Positions 5,865 to 5,933 of a stretch of DNA of 5,933 nt are shown here, piece after piece. A program made the position numbers and the translations under genes. This DNA comes from Anaerolineaceae bacterium (GTDB lineage Bacteria; Chloroflexota; Anaerolineae; Anaerolineales; Anaerolineaceae). How positions within the stretch are numbered: position 1 is the stretch's first letter; every line of letters begins with the position of its first letter. Location of the stretch: NCBI GenBank assembly GCA_011620465.1, contig WOZC01000002.1:1-5933 (forward strand). Reading direction: 5' to 3'. The notes beneath the pieces were generated by a model. The model saw nothing but the letters and a program-made list of their open reading frames with translations, ran no database searches and had not been told where the DNA came from.

Positions 5865-5933
5865 AGGATCCTTTGATCTTCGGTTGATAAATTTTCGCTT
5901 GCAGGCTCATCGGAATCCATATCTTCATCGGGA
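5861..5933 (-). CDS. C-terminal end of an unidentified gene coupled to the radical SAM gene (partial)
   Basis: The minus strand has an open frame from the right edge (23 visible codons plus a TGA at 5863-5861). The stop overlaps the radical SAM start as ATGA, the usual sign of translational coupling inside an operon. The visible tail is strongly acidic: nine Asp or Glu among 23 residues, ending in '...STEDQRIL'. No domain can be recognised from so little. Another minus-strand frame is also open across this short stretch, so the call rests mainly on the ATGA overlap and could be wrong. Confidence 0.5.
   Translation of the reverse strand, partial: PDEDMDSDEPASENLSTEDQRIL

Overview
The window looks like an ordinary chromosomal stretch from a moderate-GC bacterium. 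I infer Chloroflexota, probably the Anaerolineae class. The reasons are the Thr/Pro-rich 'TPxPT' linker behind a lipobox, a divergent GH3-type secreted protein with an FPGLG...ADRPP motif, and a DUF4070-type B12-binding radical SAM protein. This assignment is by family recognition only; there is no rRNA or marker gene to confirm it. No mobile element, tRNA, rRNA or CRISPR array was seen, and no stretch over 300 bases lacks a gene.

Layout, left to right. Positions 1-2135 hold a two-gene minus-strand operon. It runs from a cytosolic glycerophosphodiester phosphodiesterase (2135 to 1380) into a secreted GH3-like protein (1378 down past the left edge). One base separates the stop codon of the first from the start codon of the second. 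The operon has a near-perfect extended -10 promoter so close to the first ATG that the transcript is probably leaderless. A 111-base divergent intergenic region (2136-2246) separates it from a plus-strand gene (2247-3587). That gene encodes an ATP-cone domain fused to a uridine-kinase-like P-loop kinase. It ends at a hairpin that can serve as a bidirectional terminator (3598-3624).

The hairpin is shared with a convergent minus-strand lipoprotein of unknown function (4293 to 3637), which has a Thr/Pro linker and a six-cysteine C-terminal domain. Upstream of the lipoprotein is a perfect 14-bp inverted repeat (4314-4344). Beyond that is a B12-binding-domain radical SAM enzyme (5864 to 4368). The radical SAM start codon overlaps the stop of another minus-strand gene by ATGA, and only the acidic tail of that gene is inside the window.

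The genes do not form one obvious pathway. GDPD and GH3 form one transcription unit. The radical SAM gene and the partial gene at the right edge form another, which may or may not read through into the lipoprotein. The most notable points are the GH3 protein, which keeps its nucleophile motif but has lost most substrate-binding and acid/base signatures, the leaderless promoter, and the ATP-cone/uridine kinase fusion. I see no clear evidence of a wholly new multi-gene system.
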